Below, one piece after another: positions 36,482 to 45,190 of a stretch of 64,000 nt of DNA (the stretch's first letter is position 1; each line of letters begins with the position of its first letter). The position numbers were made by a program, and so were the translations under genes. The notes under the pieces were generated by a model, which saw only the letters and a program-made list of their open reading frames with translations, was not told the origin of the DNA and searched no databases. Origin of the DNA: Mesorhizobium sp. CA8 (GTDB lineage Bacteria > Pseudomonadota > Alphaproteobacteria > Rhizobiales > Rhizobiaceae); NCBI RefSeq assembly GCF_020164955.1, contig NZ_JAIUHG010000004.1, positions 214,435 through 278,434 of the forward strand. The letters are read 5' to 3'.

Positions 36482-37621
36482 ATGAGCATCATCAACAAGG
36501 CGGCCGCCATCGGCGGCGGCGTCATCGGCGCCGGCTGGGTGGCGCGTCTGCTCTTGAATGGCATCGATGTGTCGATCTTCGACCCCGATCCGGAAGCGTC
36601 ACGCAAGGTTGGCGAGGTGATGAAGGGCGCGCGCCGCGCCTATAAGCAGATGCTGCCCGGCGGCCTGCCCAAGGAAGGCAAGCTCACCTTCGCCAAGACC
36701 ATCGCCGAGGCGGTTGCCGACGCCGACTTCATCCAGGAAAGCGTGCCGGAGCGGCTCGACCTCAAGCACAAGGTGCTGGCCGAGATCGACCAGCATGCGC
36801 CGGCCAACGCCATCGTCGGCTCGTCCACCTCCGGCATCAAGCCGACCGACATGCAGGTGGCGATGAAGAAGCACCCGGAACGGCTGGTGGTCGGCCATCC
36901 GTTCAACCCGGTCTATCTGTTGCCGCTGGTCGAGATCGTCGGCGGCGAGCAGACCTTCCCCGAGGCGATCGAGGTGGCCAAGGAGCTCTACGCCTCGATC
37001 GGCATGAAGCCGGTGGTGGTGCGCAAGGAGATCGAGGCCTTTGTCGGCGACCGCCTGCTCGAAGCCGCCTGGCGCGAAGCGCTGTGGCTGGTCAAGGACG
37101 GCATCTGCACCGTCGAGGAACTCGACGACATCATGCGCTATTCCTTCGGCCTGCGCTGGGCGCAGATGGGCATGTTCCAGGTCTATCGCGTCGCCGGCGG
37201 CGAAGCCGGCATGCGCCATTTCATGGCGCAGTTCGGGCCTTGCCTGAAATGGCCGTGGACCAAGCTGATGGACGTGCCCGAGTTCAACGACGAGTTGGTC
37301 GACCTGATCGCCACGCAGTCGGACGAGCAGGCGCACGGGCTGTCGATCCGCGAGCTGGAGAAGATCCGCGACGACAATCTGGTCGCGATCATGGAAGCGC
37401 TGTCGAAGCAGAACAAGGGCAAGGGCTGGGGCGCCGGCGCGCTGCACAAGGACTATACCAGGCAGCTCGCCAAGCTGGCGGCGAAGAAGACCTCCACCAC
37501 GGCTCCCGCAAAGGCCAAGCCGGCCAAGAAAGCCGCGAAGCCGGCAAAGGCTGAAAAGCCGACAAAGACTGGGAAGCCCGCCAAGGCCGATAAGGCGAAG
37601 AAGAGCAAGAAGAAGGGCTGA
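36482..37621 (+). CDS. lcdH: L-carnitine dehydrogenase with lysine-rich C-terminal tail
   Basis: 379-aa NAD-dependent dehydrogenase that oxidises carnitine to 3-dehydrocarnitine. The Rossmann motif AIGGGVIGAGWVARLL is followed by ADFIQESVPERLDLK, GSSTSGIKPTD and VGHPFNPVYLLPLVE (catalytic His), all typical of carnitine dehydrogenase rather than generic 3-hydroxyacyl-CoA dehydrogenase. The core ends near residue 330. The last 45 or so residues are nearly all Lys, Ala, Pro and Thr, like a histone H1 tail. Sinorhizobium fuses a thioesterase here instead; none is present. It starts 3 bases after the HD gene. Confidence 0.9.
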   Translation: MSIINKAAAIGGGVIGAGWVARLLLNGIDVSIFDPDPEASRKVGEVMKGARRAYKQMLPGGLPKEGKLTFAKTIAEAVADADFIQESVPERLDLKHKVLAEIDQHAPANAIVGSSTSGIKPTDMQVAMKKHPERLVVGHPFNPVYLLPLVEIVGGEQTFPEAIEVAKELYASIGMKPVVVRKEIEAFVGDRLLEAAWREALWLVKDGICTVEELDDIMRYSFGLRWAQMGMFQVYRVAGGEAGMRHFMAQFGPCLKWPWTKLMDVPEFNDELVDLIATQSDEQAHGLSIRELEKIRDDNLVAIMEALSKQNKGKGWGAGALHKDYTRQLAKLAAKKTSTTAPAKAKPAKKAAKPAKAEKPTKTGKPAKADKAKKSKKKG

Positions 37622-37625
37622 GGCG

Positions 37626-38789
37626 ATGCATTTCGGTCTTTCGGAAGAACAGAAGCTCATCGTCGAGACGACGCGCGCCTTCGTCGAGAACGAGCTCTAC
37701 CCGCATGAGCGCGAGGTGGAGCGCACCGGCGAGCTGCGCCGCGAGCTGATCGACGAATTGAAGGCGAAGGCGATCGGGGCCGGGCTTTATGCCGCCAACA
37801 TGCCGGCCGATGTCGGCGGCGCCGGCCTCGATACGGTGAGCTGGCTGCTCTATGAGAAGGAGCTTGGCCGCGCCAATTATGCGCTGCACTGGACCTGCGT
37901 GGCGCGTCCGTCCAACATCCTGCTCGCCGGAACGCCGGAACAGCGCGAGAGATACCTCTTTCCCTGCATCCGCGGCGAGAAATGGGACTGCCTGGCGATG
38001 ACGGAGCCCGGCGCCGGCTCCGACCTGCGCGGCATGAAGGCGACCGCGGTGCAGGACGGCTCGGACTGGGTGCTCAACGGCACCAAGCACTTTATCTCGC
38101 ATGCCGACATCGCCCACTTCGCCATCGTGTTCATGGCTTCGGGCGAAGAGGATTCGCCGCGCGGCAAGCGCAAGAAGATCACCGCCTTCTTCGTCGACAA
38201 GGGCACCAATGGCTTCACGGTGCGCGACGGCTATCGCAATGTCTCGCATCGCGGTTACACCAATTCGATCCTCGAATTCGACGATTGCCGGCTGCCGGCT
38301 TCCCAGGTGCTCGGCGAAGTGCATAAGGGCTTCGACGTCGCCAACTCCTGGCTCGGCGCCACGCGTCTCCAGGTTGGCGCCACCTGCCTCGGCCGCGCCG
38401 AACGCGCGCTCTCGCATGCCATCGAATATGCAGCACAGCGCCAGCAGTTCGGCCAGCAGATCGGCAAGTTCCAGGGCGTGTCGTTCAAGCTCGCCGACAT
38501 GGCGACGGAATTGAAGGCCGCGGACCTGATGGTCTTCGAAGCCGGCTGGAAATACGATCAGGGCACCGTCACCGACCAGGACATGGCGATGGCCAAGCTG
38601 AAGGCCACCGAGATGCTGGCCTTCGTCGCAGACGAGGCCATCCAGATCCATGGCGGCATGGGGCTTATGGACGACCTGCCGCTGGAGCGCATCTGGCGCG
38701 ACGCCCGCGTCGAGCGCATCTGGGAAGGCACGTCGGAGATTCAGCGACATATTATTTCGCGGGCGCTGCTGCGTCCGTTCGGAGCTTAG
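37626..38789 (+). CDS. Acyl-CoA dehydrogenase (probable gamma-butyrobetainyl-CoA dehydrogenase)
   Basis: 387-aa FAD-dependent dehydrogenase. FAD/substrate motifs are CLAMTEPGAGSDLRGMKATA and the C-terminal IHGGMGLMDDLPLERIWRDARVERIWEGTSEIQRHIISR, with ADEAIQIHGG typical of the family. It introduces a 2,3 double bond into an acyl-CoA. In this operon, with a CaiD-like hydratase and a CoA ligase, the most sensible substrate is gamma-butyrobetainyl-CoA or another trimethylammonium acyl-CoA. It begins 5 bases after lcdH. Confidence 0.87.
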   Translation: MHFGLSEEQKLIVETTRAFVENELYPHEREVERTGELRRELIDELKAKAIGAGLYAANMPADVGGAGLDTVSWLLYEKELGRANYALHWTCVARPSNILLAGTPEQRERYLFPCIRGEKWDCLAMTEPGAGSDLRGMKATAVQDGSDWVLNGTKHFISHADIAHFAIVFMASGEEDSPRGKRKKITAFFVDKGTNGFTVRDGYRNVSHRGYTNSILEFDDCRLPASQVLGEVHKGFDVANSWLGATRLQVGATCLGRAERALSHAIEYAAQRQQFGQQIGKFQGVSFKLADMATELKAADLMVFEAGWKYDQGTVTDQDMAMAKLKATEMLAFVADEAIQIHGGMGLMDDLPLERIWRDARVERIWEGTSEIQRHIISRALLRPFGA

Positions 38790-38842
38790 AGCATGATGCG
38801 GCAAGGCCGGGATCCGGCCTTGGACCAGATCGCGCTCAAACG
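38790..38842. repeat. Short dispersed palindrome, related copy 2
   Basis: The ends AGCATGAT and AGATCGCGCTCAAAC match the ends of the repeat at 35785 (GCATGATC..GATCATGCTCAAAC), but the interior is a different hairpin (AAGGCCGGGATCCGGCCTT). It lies between the acyl-CoA dehydrogenase and synthetase genes of one operon. Confidence 0.7.
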
Positions 38843-38847
38843 AAAAG

Positions 38848-40932
38848 ATGGCCATGCATAAACTCGAACGTCTCCTGCGCCCGAAATCGATCGCCGTGTT
38901 CGGCGGGGCGCAGGCCGCCGCCGTCGTGGCGCAGTCGATCAAGATGGGCTTTGCCGGCGAGATCTGGCCGGTGCATCCGACCAAGGACGAGGTCGCCGGC
39001 CGCAAGGCCTACCGCTCCGTCGCCGATCTGCCGGGCGCGCCGGACGCCGCCTTTGTCGGCGTCAACCGGCATCTCACCATCGAAGTGATCAAGGCGCTGG
39101 CCGAGCGCGGCGCCGGCGGCGCCGTCTGCTTTGCCGCCGGATTCCTCGAGACCGAAGCCTACGACGAGGACGGCGAGCGGCTGCAGGCTGAGCTGGTCGC
39201 CGCCGCGGGCCAGATGCCGATCATCGGGCCGAACTGCTACGGCCTGATCAACTATGCCGACGGCGCGTTGCTTTGGCCCGACCAGCATGGCGGGATCAGG
39301 CTGGCCGAGGGCGGCAAGGGCGTCGCCATCATCACGCAATCGTCCAACATCGCCATCAACATGACGATGCAGAAGCGCGGACTGCCGATCGCCTTCCTGA
39401 TGACCGCCGGCAACCAGGCGCAGACCGGCCTCTCCGAAATGGCGCTGGGCCTGATCGAGGACGAGCGCGTCACCTCGCTCGGCCTGCATATCGAGGCCTT
39501 CGACTCGGTCGCCGGCTTCGAGAAGCTGGCGGCGCGGGCGCGCGAATTGAAGAAGCCGATCATCGCCATGAAGGTCGGCCGCTCCGAACAGGCGCGGCAG
39601 GCGACGGTGTCGCACACCGCTTCGCTGGCCGGCTCGGACGCCGCCTCCGGCGCGTTCCTGAAGCGGCTCGGCATTGCGCGCGTCGATTCCATTCCGGCCT
39701 TCATCGAGGCACTGAAGCTGCTGCACATCACCGGTCCCCTGCCCGGCTACAAGCTTTCGTCGATGAGTTGCTCGGGCGGCGAGGCTTCGGTGATGGCCGA
39801 CAGCGCCGAGGGGCGCTGGGTGCATTTCCCGGCGCTGACGGCCGAGCACCGCGCGCATGTCAAATCGACGCTCGGACCGCTGGTCGCCGTCGCCAATCCG
39901 CTCGACTACCACACCTTCATCTGGAACAACGAGCCGGCGATGACCGCCACCTTCACCGCCATGGTGTCGGGCGGCTTCGACCTCAACATGCTGGTGCTTG
40001 ATTTCCCGCGCCCGGACCGCTGTTCCGACGTCGACTGGTGGGCGACGCTGCGCGCCTTCGAGGCGGCGCTGAAGACCAACAAGGCGCAAGGGGCGATCGT
40101 CTCCTCGCTGCCGGAAAACCTGCCGGAGGAATACACCGCCGGCCTGATGGCGCGCGGCATGGTGCCGCTGTTCGGCATCTCGGAGGCCATGGACGCCGCC
40201 CAGGCCGCCGCCTTCATCGGCTGGGCCTGGCGCGAGCCGCAGGCGCAGCCGGTCGACACCACCGCGGCGGGAGCATCCGACGCCAAACGCGTGACGCCGG
40301 ACGAGGCCGAGGCCAAGGAAAGGCTCATCAAGGCCGGCCTGCCGGTGCCAAAGGGCGAGCGCGCCTCCAATGCGGTCGAGGCGGTGATTTCCTCGATGAG
40401 CTTGGGTTTCCCGGTGGCGCTGAAGGCGCTCGGCGTGACGCACAAGTCGGAAGTCGGCGCTGTCAGGCTGAACCTCAAGGACGCCGAATCCGTCAGTGCC
40501 GCCGCACATGATTTGCTGCCGCTCGGCACCGGGCTCTATGCCGAGCGCATGGTGCGCGACGGCGTCGCCGAGCTGATCGTCGGCTTCACCCGCGACCCGA
40601 TGTTCGGCGTGGTGATGACGCTCGGTACCGGCGGCGTGCTGGTCGAGCTGTTGCGCGACAGCGTGACCCTCATGCTGCCGGCAACGCGCGACGACATCGA
40701 GGCGGCATTGCGTGGGCTCAAGCTCTATCCTCTCCTCGAAGGCTATCGCGGCCGGCCCAGGGCCGACGTTGACGCCGCCATCGACGCCATCGCCGGCATT
40801 GCCGACTTCGTGCAGAAGAACGAGGGCGAGATCGAGGAACTCGACATCAACCCGCTGATCGTCTGCGCTAAAGGCAAGGGCGCCTGGATCGCGGATGCGC
40901 TGCTTGTGCTTGGAGAAAAGAAGAATGGCTGA
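38848..40932 (+). CDS. NDP-forming acyl-CoA synthetase (acetate-CoA ligase-type, fused alpha-beta)
   Basis: 694-aa protein with CoA-binding domain (LLRPKSIAVFGGAQAAAVV), succinyl-CoA-ligase-like domain and C-terminal ATP-grasp. The phospho-histidine is His256 in VSHTASLAGSDAASG. EAVISSMSLGFPVALKALGVTHKSEVG begins the ATP-grasp part and EIEELDINPLIV ends it. It forms acyl-CoA from acid, CoA and nucleoside triphosphate. In the operon it would activate gamma-butyrobetaine, crotonobetaine or carnitine. A second ATG at 38854 is possible. It overlaps the CaiD-like gene by 8 bases. Confidence 0.85.
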   Translation: MAMHKLERLLRPKSIAVFGGAQAAAVVAQSIKMGFAGEIWPVHPTKDEVAGRKAYRSVADLPGAPDAAFVGVNRHLTIEVIKALAERGAGGAVCFAAGFLETEAYDEDGERLQAELVAAAGQMPIIGPNCYGLINYADGALLWPDQHGGIRLAEGGKGVAIITQSSNIAINMTMQKRGLPIAFLMTAGNQAQTGLSEMALGLIEDERVTSLGLHIEAFDSVAGFEKLAARARELKKPIIAMKVGRSEQARQATVSHTASLAGSDAASGAFLKRLGIARVDSIPAFIEALKLLHITGPLPGYKLSSMSCSGGEASVMADSAEGRWVHFPALTAEHRAHVKSTLGPLVAVANPLDYHTFIWNNEPAMTATFTAMVSGGFDLNMLVLDFPRPDRCSDVDWWATLRAFEAALKTNKAQGAIVSSLPENLPEEYTAGLMARGMVPLFGISEAMDAAQAAAFIGWAWREPQAQPVDTTAAGASDAKRVTPDEAEAKERLIKAGLPVPKGERASNAVEAVISSMSLGFPVALKALGVTHKSEVGAVRLNLKDAESVSAAAHDLLPLGTGLYAERMVRDGVAELIVGFTRDPMFGVVMTLGTGGVLVELLRDSVTLMLPATRDDIEAALRGLKLYPLLEGYRGRPRADVDAAIDAIAGIADFVQKNEGEIEELDINPLIVCAKGKGAWIADALLVLGEKKNG

Positions 40933-41707
40933 CGTCATCACCACCCGCCGCGAAGGCGCGATCCTCGAGGTCACGCTCGACCGGCCGAAGGCCAATGCCA
41001 TCGACCTCAAGACGTCGCGGCTGATGGGCGAGACCTTCAAGGCGTTCCGCGACGATCCCGAGCTGCGCGTCGCCATCGTCAAGACGGCCGGCGACAAATT
41101 CTTCAGCGCCGGCTGGGATCTGAAAGCGGCGGCCGCCGGCGATGCGGTGGACGGCGATTATGGCGTCGGCGGCTTCGGGGGGCTGCAGGAGTTGCGCGAC
41201 CTGAACAAGCCGGTGATCGCCTGCGTCAACGGCATGGCCGTGGGCGGCGGCTTCGAGCTGGCGCTGTCCTGCGACCTCATCTACGCCTCCGACCATTCCT
41301 CCTTCGCGCTGCCCGAGATCCGCGCCGGCACGCTGGCCGACGCGGCGACGATCAAGCTGCCGAAGCGCATCCCCTACCATATCGCCATGGACCTTCTGTT
41401 CACCGGCCGCTGGATGGAAGTCGCCGAGGCGCATCGCTGGGGCCTGGTCAACGAGGTGTTGCCCAAGGATAAGCTCGAGGAGCGCATATGGGAGATTGCA
41501 AGGTTGCTCGCCAGCGGCCCGCCGCTGGTCTTCGCCGCGATCAAGGAGACGGCGCGGGTGGCCGAGGCGCTGACGTTCCAAGACGCCATGAACAAGGTGA
41601 CGCGCCGGCAGCTGCCGACGGTCGACAAGCTCTATGGGTCGGAAGACAATATGGAAGGGTTCCGGGCTTTCGCGGAGAAGCGCGAGCCGGTTTGGAAAGG
41701 ACGGTAG
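40925..41707 (+). CDS. caiD: Crotonobetainyl-CoA hydratase (carnitinyl-CoA dehydratase)
   Basis: 260-aa crotonase-fold enzyme. GDKFFSAGWDLKAAAAGDA, NGMAVGGGFELALSCDLI, FALPEIRAGTL and the C-terminus FAEKREPVWKGR are very like Escherichia coli CaiD, which hydrates crotonobetainyl-CoA to L-carnitinyl-CoA. The length also agrees (261 aa in E. coli). It overlaps the CoA synthetase gene, so it is made with it. A plain enoyl-CoA hydratase is the alternative, but the GW..K and C-terminal motifs and the neighbours favour CaiD. Confidence 0.87.
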   Translation: MADVITTRREGAILEVTLDRPKANAIDLKTSRLMGETFKAFRDDPELRVAIVKTAGDKFFSAGWDLKAAAAGDAVDGDYGVGGFGGLQELRDLNKPVIACVNGMAVGGGFELALSCDLIYASDHSSFALPEIRAGTLADAATIKLPKRIPYHIAMDLLFTGRWMEVAEAHRWGLVNEVLPKDKLEERIWEIARLLASGPPLVFAAIKETARVAEALTFQDAMNKVTRRQLPTVDKLYGSEDNMEGFRAFAEKREPVWKGR

Positions 41708-41723
41708 AATCGCGATGACGGCG

Positions 41724-41883
41724 CGAGGCACCCCCCTCTGCCCTGCCGGGCATCTCCCCCGCAAGGGGGGAGATTGGCAGTGTCGGCGCCGGCGCTCACC
41801 TTCCCCTGGAGATTGGCGAAGGCAAATGCGACATCCGATCTCCCCCCTTGCGGGGGAGATGGCCGGCAGACCAGAGGGGGGTG
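41724..41883. repeat. Intergenic palindrome (rhizobial family B), copy 2
   Basis: Same arms as the element at 30491: CACCCCCCTCTGCCCTGCCG, CATCTCCCCCGCAAGGGGGGAG and their inverses. It separates the carnitine-type operon from the esterase gene. Confidence 0.85.
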
Positions 41884-41917
41884 ACCGGGCTGAACCTCTC
41901 CAGTCGGTCCAAGCGCG

Positions 41918-42859
<942 letters not shown>

Positions 42860-43214
42860 CACACGACGGCCGGGAGCGCTTTCCGCTCCGCCCATGAACC
42901 TTTCCCCGCCAGCCGGCGACTGACGGTCAGGCGCCGCAATGGCGCGGCCCGGAAAGGAAGCCGCCATGACCAGAAACCCAGAGACTTCGCGGTCTCCGGG
43001 AACAACGGGAACCCAGCGCGATCACCGCCTTCGGGAAGGGGTCGACGCGCTGGGCTTCCGGCTGATTCCGTTGACCCTGCCCAGCAGCCGGCGTATCGTC
43101 ACAAAGAGGAAAACAGACACTACGATCGGGGAAGAACGTGCTCGAACGCCGCGCCTTGCCCTGGTTGGCGCGGTAGAGGCGGACGTTCCTTCCAGCGGCT
43201 TCGGGGGGAGTGCA
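42860..43214. other. 355-base region upstream of the secreted-protein operon
   Basis: No supported gene. One frame stays open from 42939 into the following CDS but adds a hydrophilic stretch before the signal peptide, so it is treated as untranslated. The region should hold the promoter of the two large exported proteins. No clear operator or terminator was seen. Confidence 0.5.
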
Positions 43215-45179
43215 ATGTCTGGCGTTCGCGGCTCGTTCCTGCGTTCCCGTGGCCGCCGTTTGCGCCGCGCAATCGCAACAAGCGGCGGAATTCTCGCTTT
43301 GGCGCTGTCCGCCGGCTTGTGGCTCGGCGGCGCGGCGAAGGCGCAGGAAACCCAGATCATCTATCCCGGCTCGATGGCGGTCACCGGCTTTCCGGGCACC
43401 ACCATTCCCAATTTCGATGAGGGTCTGCCCCCCGGCGTCGACCCGGTCGACGAGACCTTCATCGATACGTCCCGCGCATCCTTGCGCATTTTCGACGTCT
43501 CGCATCTCGGTGGGCCGGCCTTCGGCCAACTCGTCAACACGCGGCCGCCCTTCGAGGTGACGGCCGGGCAGATCGGCGAGGTGTTCGGCCTTAGCTATGA
43601 CGATGGCGTGCGCGACGGCGTGCCGTCAGGCGTTCCCAACCTCTACGCCGCCGCGACCTCGCTGCATGGCATCGAGATCGTCACGCCGGACGCCGACCAT
43701 GACGGCAGGCCGGAACGGCAGCGCCGCGGCGCCCCGGGCGCCACCTTCATGGACGGGCAGTTCGGCACCGAGAATGGCGGCGGTCCAGGCACGATCTGGA
43801 AGATCGACGGTATCACGGGCGCCGTCTCCAAATTCGCCGATATCGACACCAACAGCGGGCCGGGCATCGGCAACCTCGCCTTCGTTCCGACCCATCGCGA
43901 GTTCTTCGCATCGGATCTCGACACCGGGCTGATTCACCGCATCGATATCGAGGGCAATCTGATCGACAGCTTCGATCATGGTGTTGCCGGGCGCCCGGCG
44001 CATGGGCTGGCCCCGGTCGCCGACGACGGCGCCGTGATGGACATCCAGGCTGCCGCTTTCGATAGCGAAGACCCGGAGACCTGGGGCTATACGCAGGATG
44101 CGCGCCGCGTCTGGGCTGTCGCGTATCGCGGCGGGCGGCTCTACTATTCCGTCGGCGAGAAGGCAGAGATCTGGTCGGTCGGCATTGCGAGCGACGGAAG
44201 TTTTGCCGGCGATCCACGCTGGGAACTGACGGTCAGGGCCGACAAGGATTATGCCGTCACCGACATCGCCTTTGACAACAAGGGGTTCATGTATCTCGCC
44301 CAGCGCGGCCCGGTCGAGAACCGCTACGATTACAGCCGCTTCGCCGATTCCGGCAAAGGCGAGCTGATCCGCTACTGGCGCGAGGAGCCTGACGATCCGG
44401 CGACGGAATCGGCCTGGGTCGAGGTGCCGCAGGAATATGCCGTCGGCTTCCCGCAAGGCAACCGCCAGTCGGCCGGCGGCGTCGACCTACAATATCGCTA
44501 TGACGCCGAAGGCAATCTCGACACGTCCGTCTGCACCGGCACCGTCGTCAACACCGGCGACAAGTTGCGCGACAATCCCGAGCTTGCCGAGCGGCTCGCC
44601 GCCGGCGGACCGCTTGCCGTGCATGGCGTGCAGCTGACGCCGAGCACGCTGGTCAAGCCGGCCAACGTGCCGCCTTTCGGCTCCTGGTTCGTCGATTTCG
44701 ACGGTTATTTCGAAGACCCGGACGTCCAGGGCCATGTCGGCGACGTCAGGGTCTGGCGCCCCTGCGAGGGCCATGCCGGCTATTACGAGGAAATCCCCGG
44801 CGGCGGCTATCTGCCTCCGTTCTATCCGCCCGACTTCCCGCCGCCCGGCAACCTGCCGGCCTGCCTGGATGTCGAGGACGTGCATTATTACTGCACGCCG
44901 CGCGGGCTGCGGGCCGAACTCTATCTCCATGACCATGCCGGCTTCGGCGGCGATTCGATCAAGGCGCAGTCCCAGACGCCCGGCGTCGGGGTGACAACCC
45001 CCATGTCGCATGTCCCGGGTAAGCCCTACACGGTCGACATCACCGGCCATGATCCGGGCGACACCGTCAATGTCGGGCTCTGCTTCTACCGCAAGTCCGA
45101 CCAGGACAAGGGTGGCTACTATCCTTGCTGCAAGATGACGCTGCCGCTCAGAACGCCAGCCGCCAGTTGCGAACGTTGA
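43215..45179 (+). CDS. Exported beta-propeller-like protein with C-terminal Cys module
   Basis: 654-aa protein that I do not recognise as a named family. The ATG at 43215 is set by GGGGGGAG. The arginine-rich N-terminus and hydrophobic stretch (GGILALALSAGLWLGGAAKA, residues 20-40) form a signal peptide. Residues 40-420 contain SMP-30/NHL-like repeats (GTIWKIDGITGAVSKFADID, DTGLIHRIDIEGNLIDSFDHG, RRVWAVAYRGGRLYYSVGEK). A proline-rich linker leads to a C-terminal module (about 549-654) with CLDVEDVHYYC and YYPCCKMTLPL, which is also found in the next protein. It is co-transcribed with that gene, 11 bases apart. Confidence 0.72.
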   Translation: MSGVRGSFLRSRGRRLRRAIATSGGILALALSAGLWLGGAAKAQETQIIYPGSMAVTGFPGTTIPNFDEGLPPGVDPVDETFIDTSRASLRIFDVSHLGGPAFGQLVNTRPPFEVTAGQIGEVFGLSYDDGVRDGVPSGVPNLYAAATSLHGIEIVTPDADHDGRPERQRRGAPGATFMDGQFGTENGGGPGTIWKIDGITGAVSKFADIDTNSGPGIGNLAFVPTHREFFASDLDTGLIHRIDIEGNLIDSFDHGVAGRPAHGLAPVADDGAVMDIQAAAFDSEDPETWGYTQDARRVWAVAYRGGRLYYSVGEKAEIWSVGIASDGSFAGDPRWELTVRADKDYAVTDIAFDNKGFMYLAQRGPVENRYDYSRFADSGKGELIRYWREEPDDPATESAWVEVPQEYAVGFPQGNRQSAGGVDLQYRYDAEGNLDTSVCTGTVVNTGDKLRDNPELAERLAAGGPLAVHGVQLTPSTLVKPANVPPFGSWFVDFDGYFEDPDVQGHVGDVRVWRPCEGHAGYYEEIPGGGYLPPFYPPDFPPPGNLPACLDVEDVHYYCTPRGLRAELYLHDHAGFGGDSIKAQSQTPGVGVTTPMSHVPGKPYTVDITGHDPGDTVNVGLCFYRKSDQDKGGYYPCCKMTLPLRTPAASCER

Positions 45180-45190
45180 GGGAGGGACAG

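Noticed and set aside
38836..41097. 753-codon minus-strand frame opposite the acyl-CoA synthetase
   Set aside because: Antisense shadow in the complementary frame of a GC-rich gene; no motif.
42939..43214. 92-codon N-terminal extension of the propeller-like exported protein
   Set aside because: Would place a long hydrophilic segment before a normal signal peptide, while GGGGGGAG marks the ATG at 43215.
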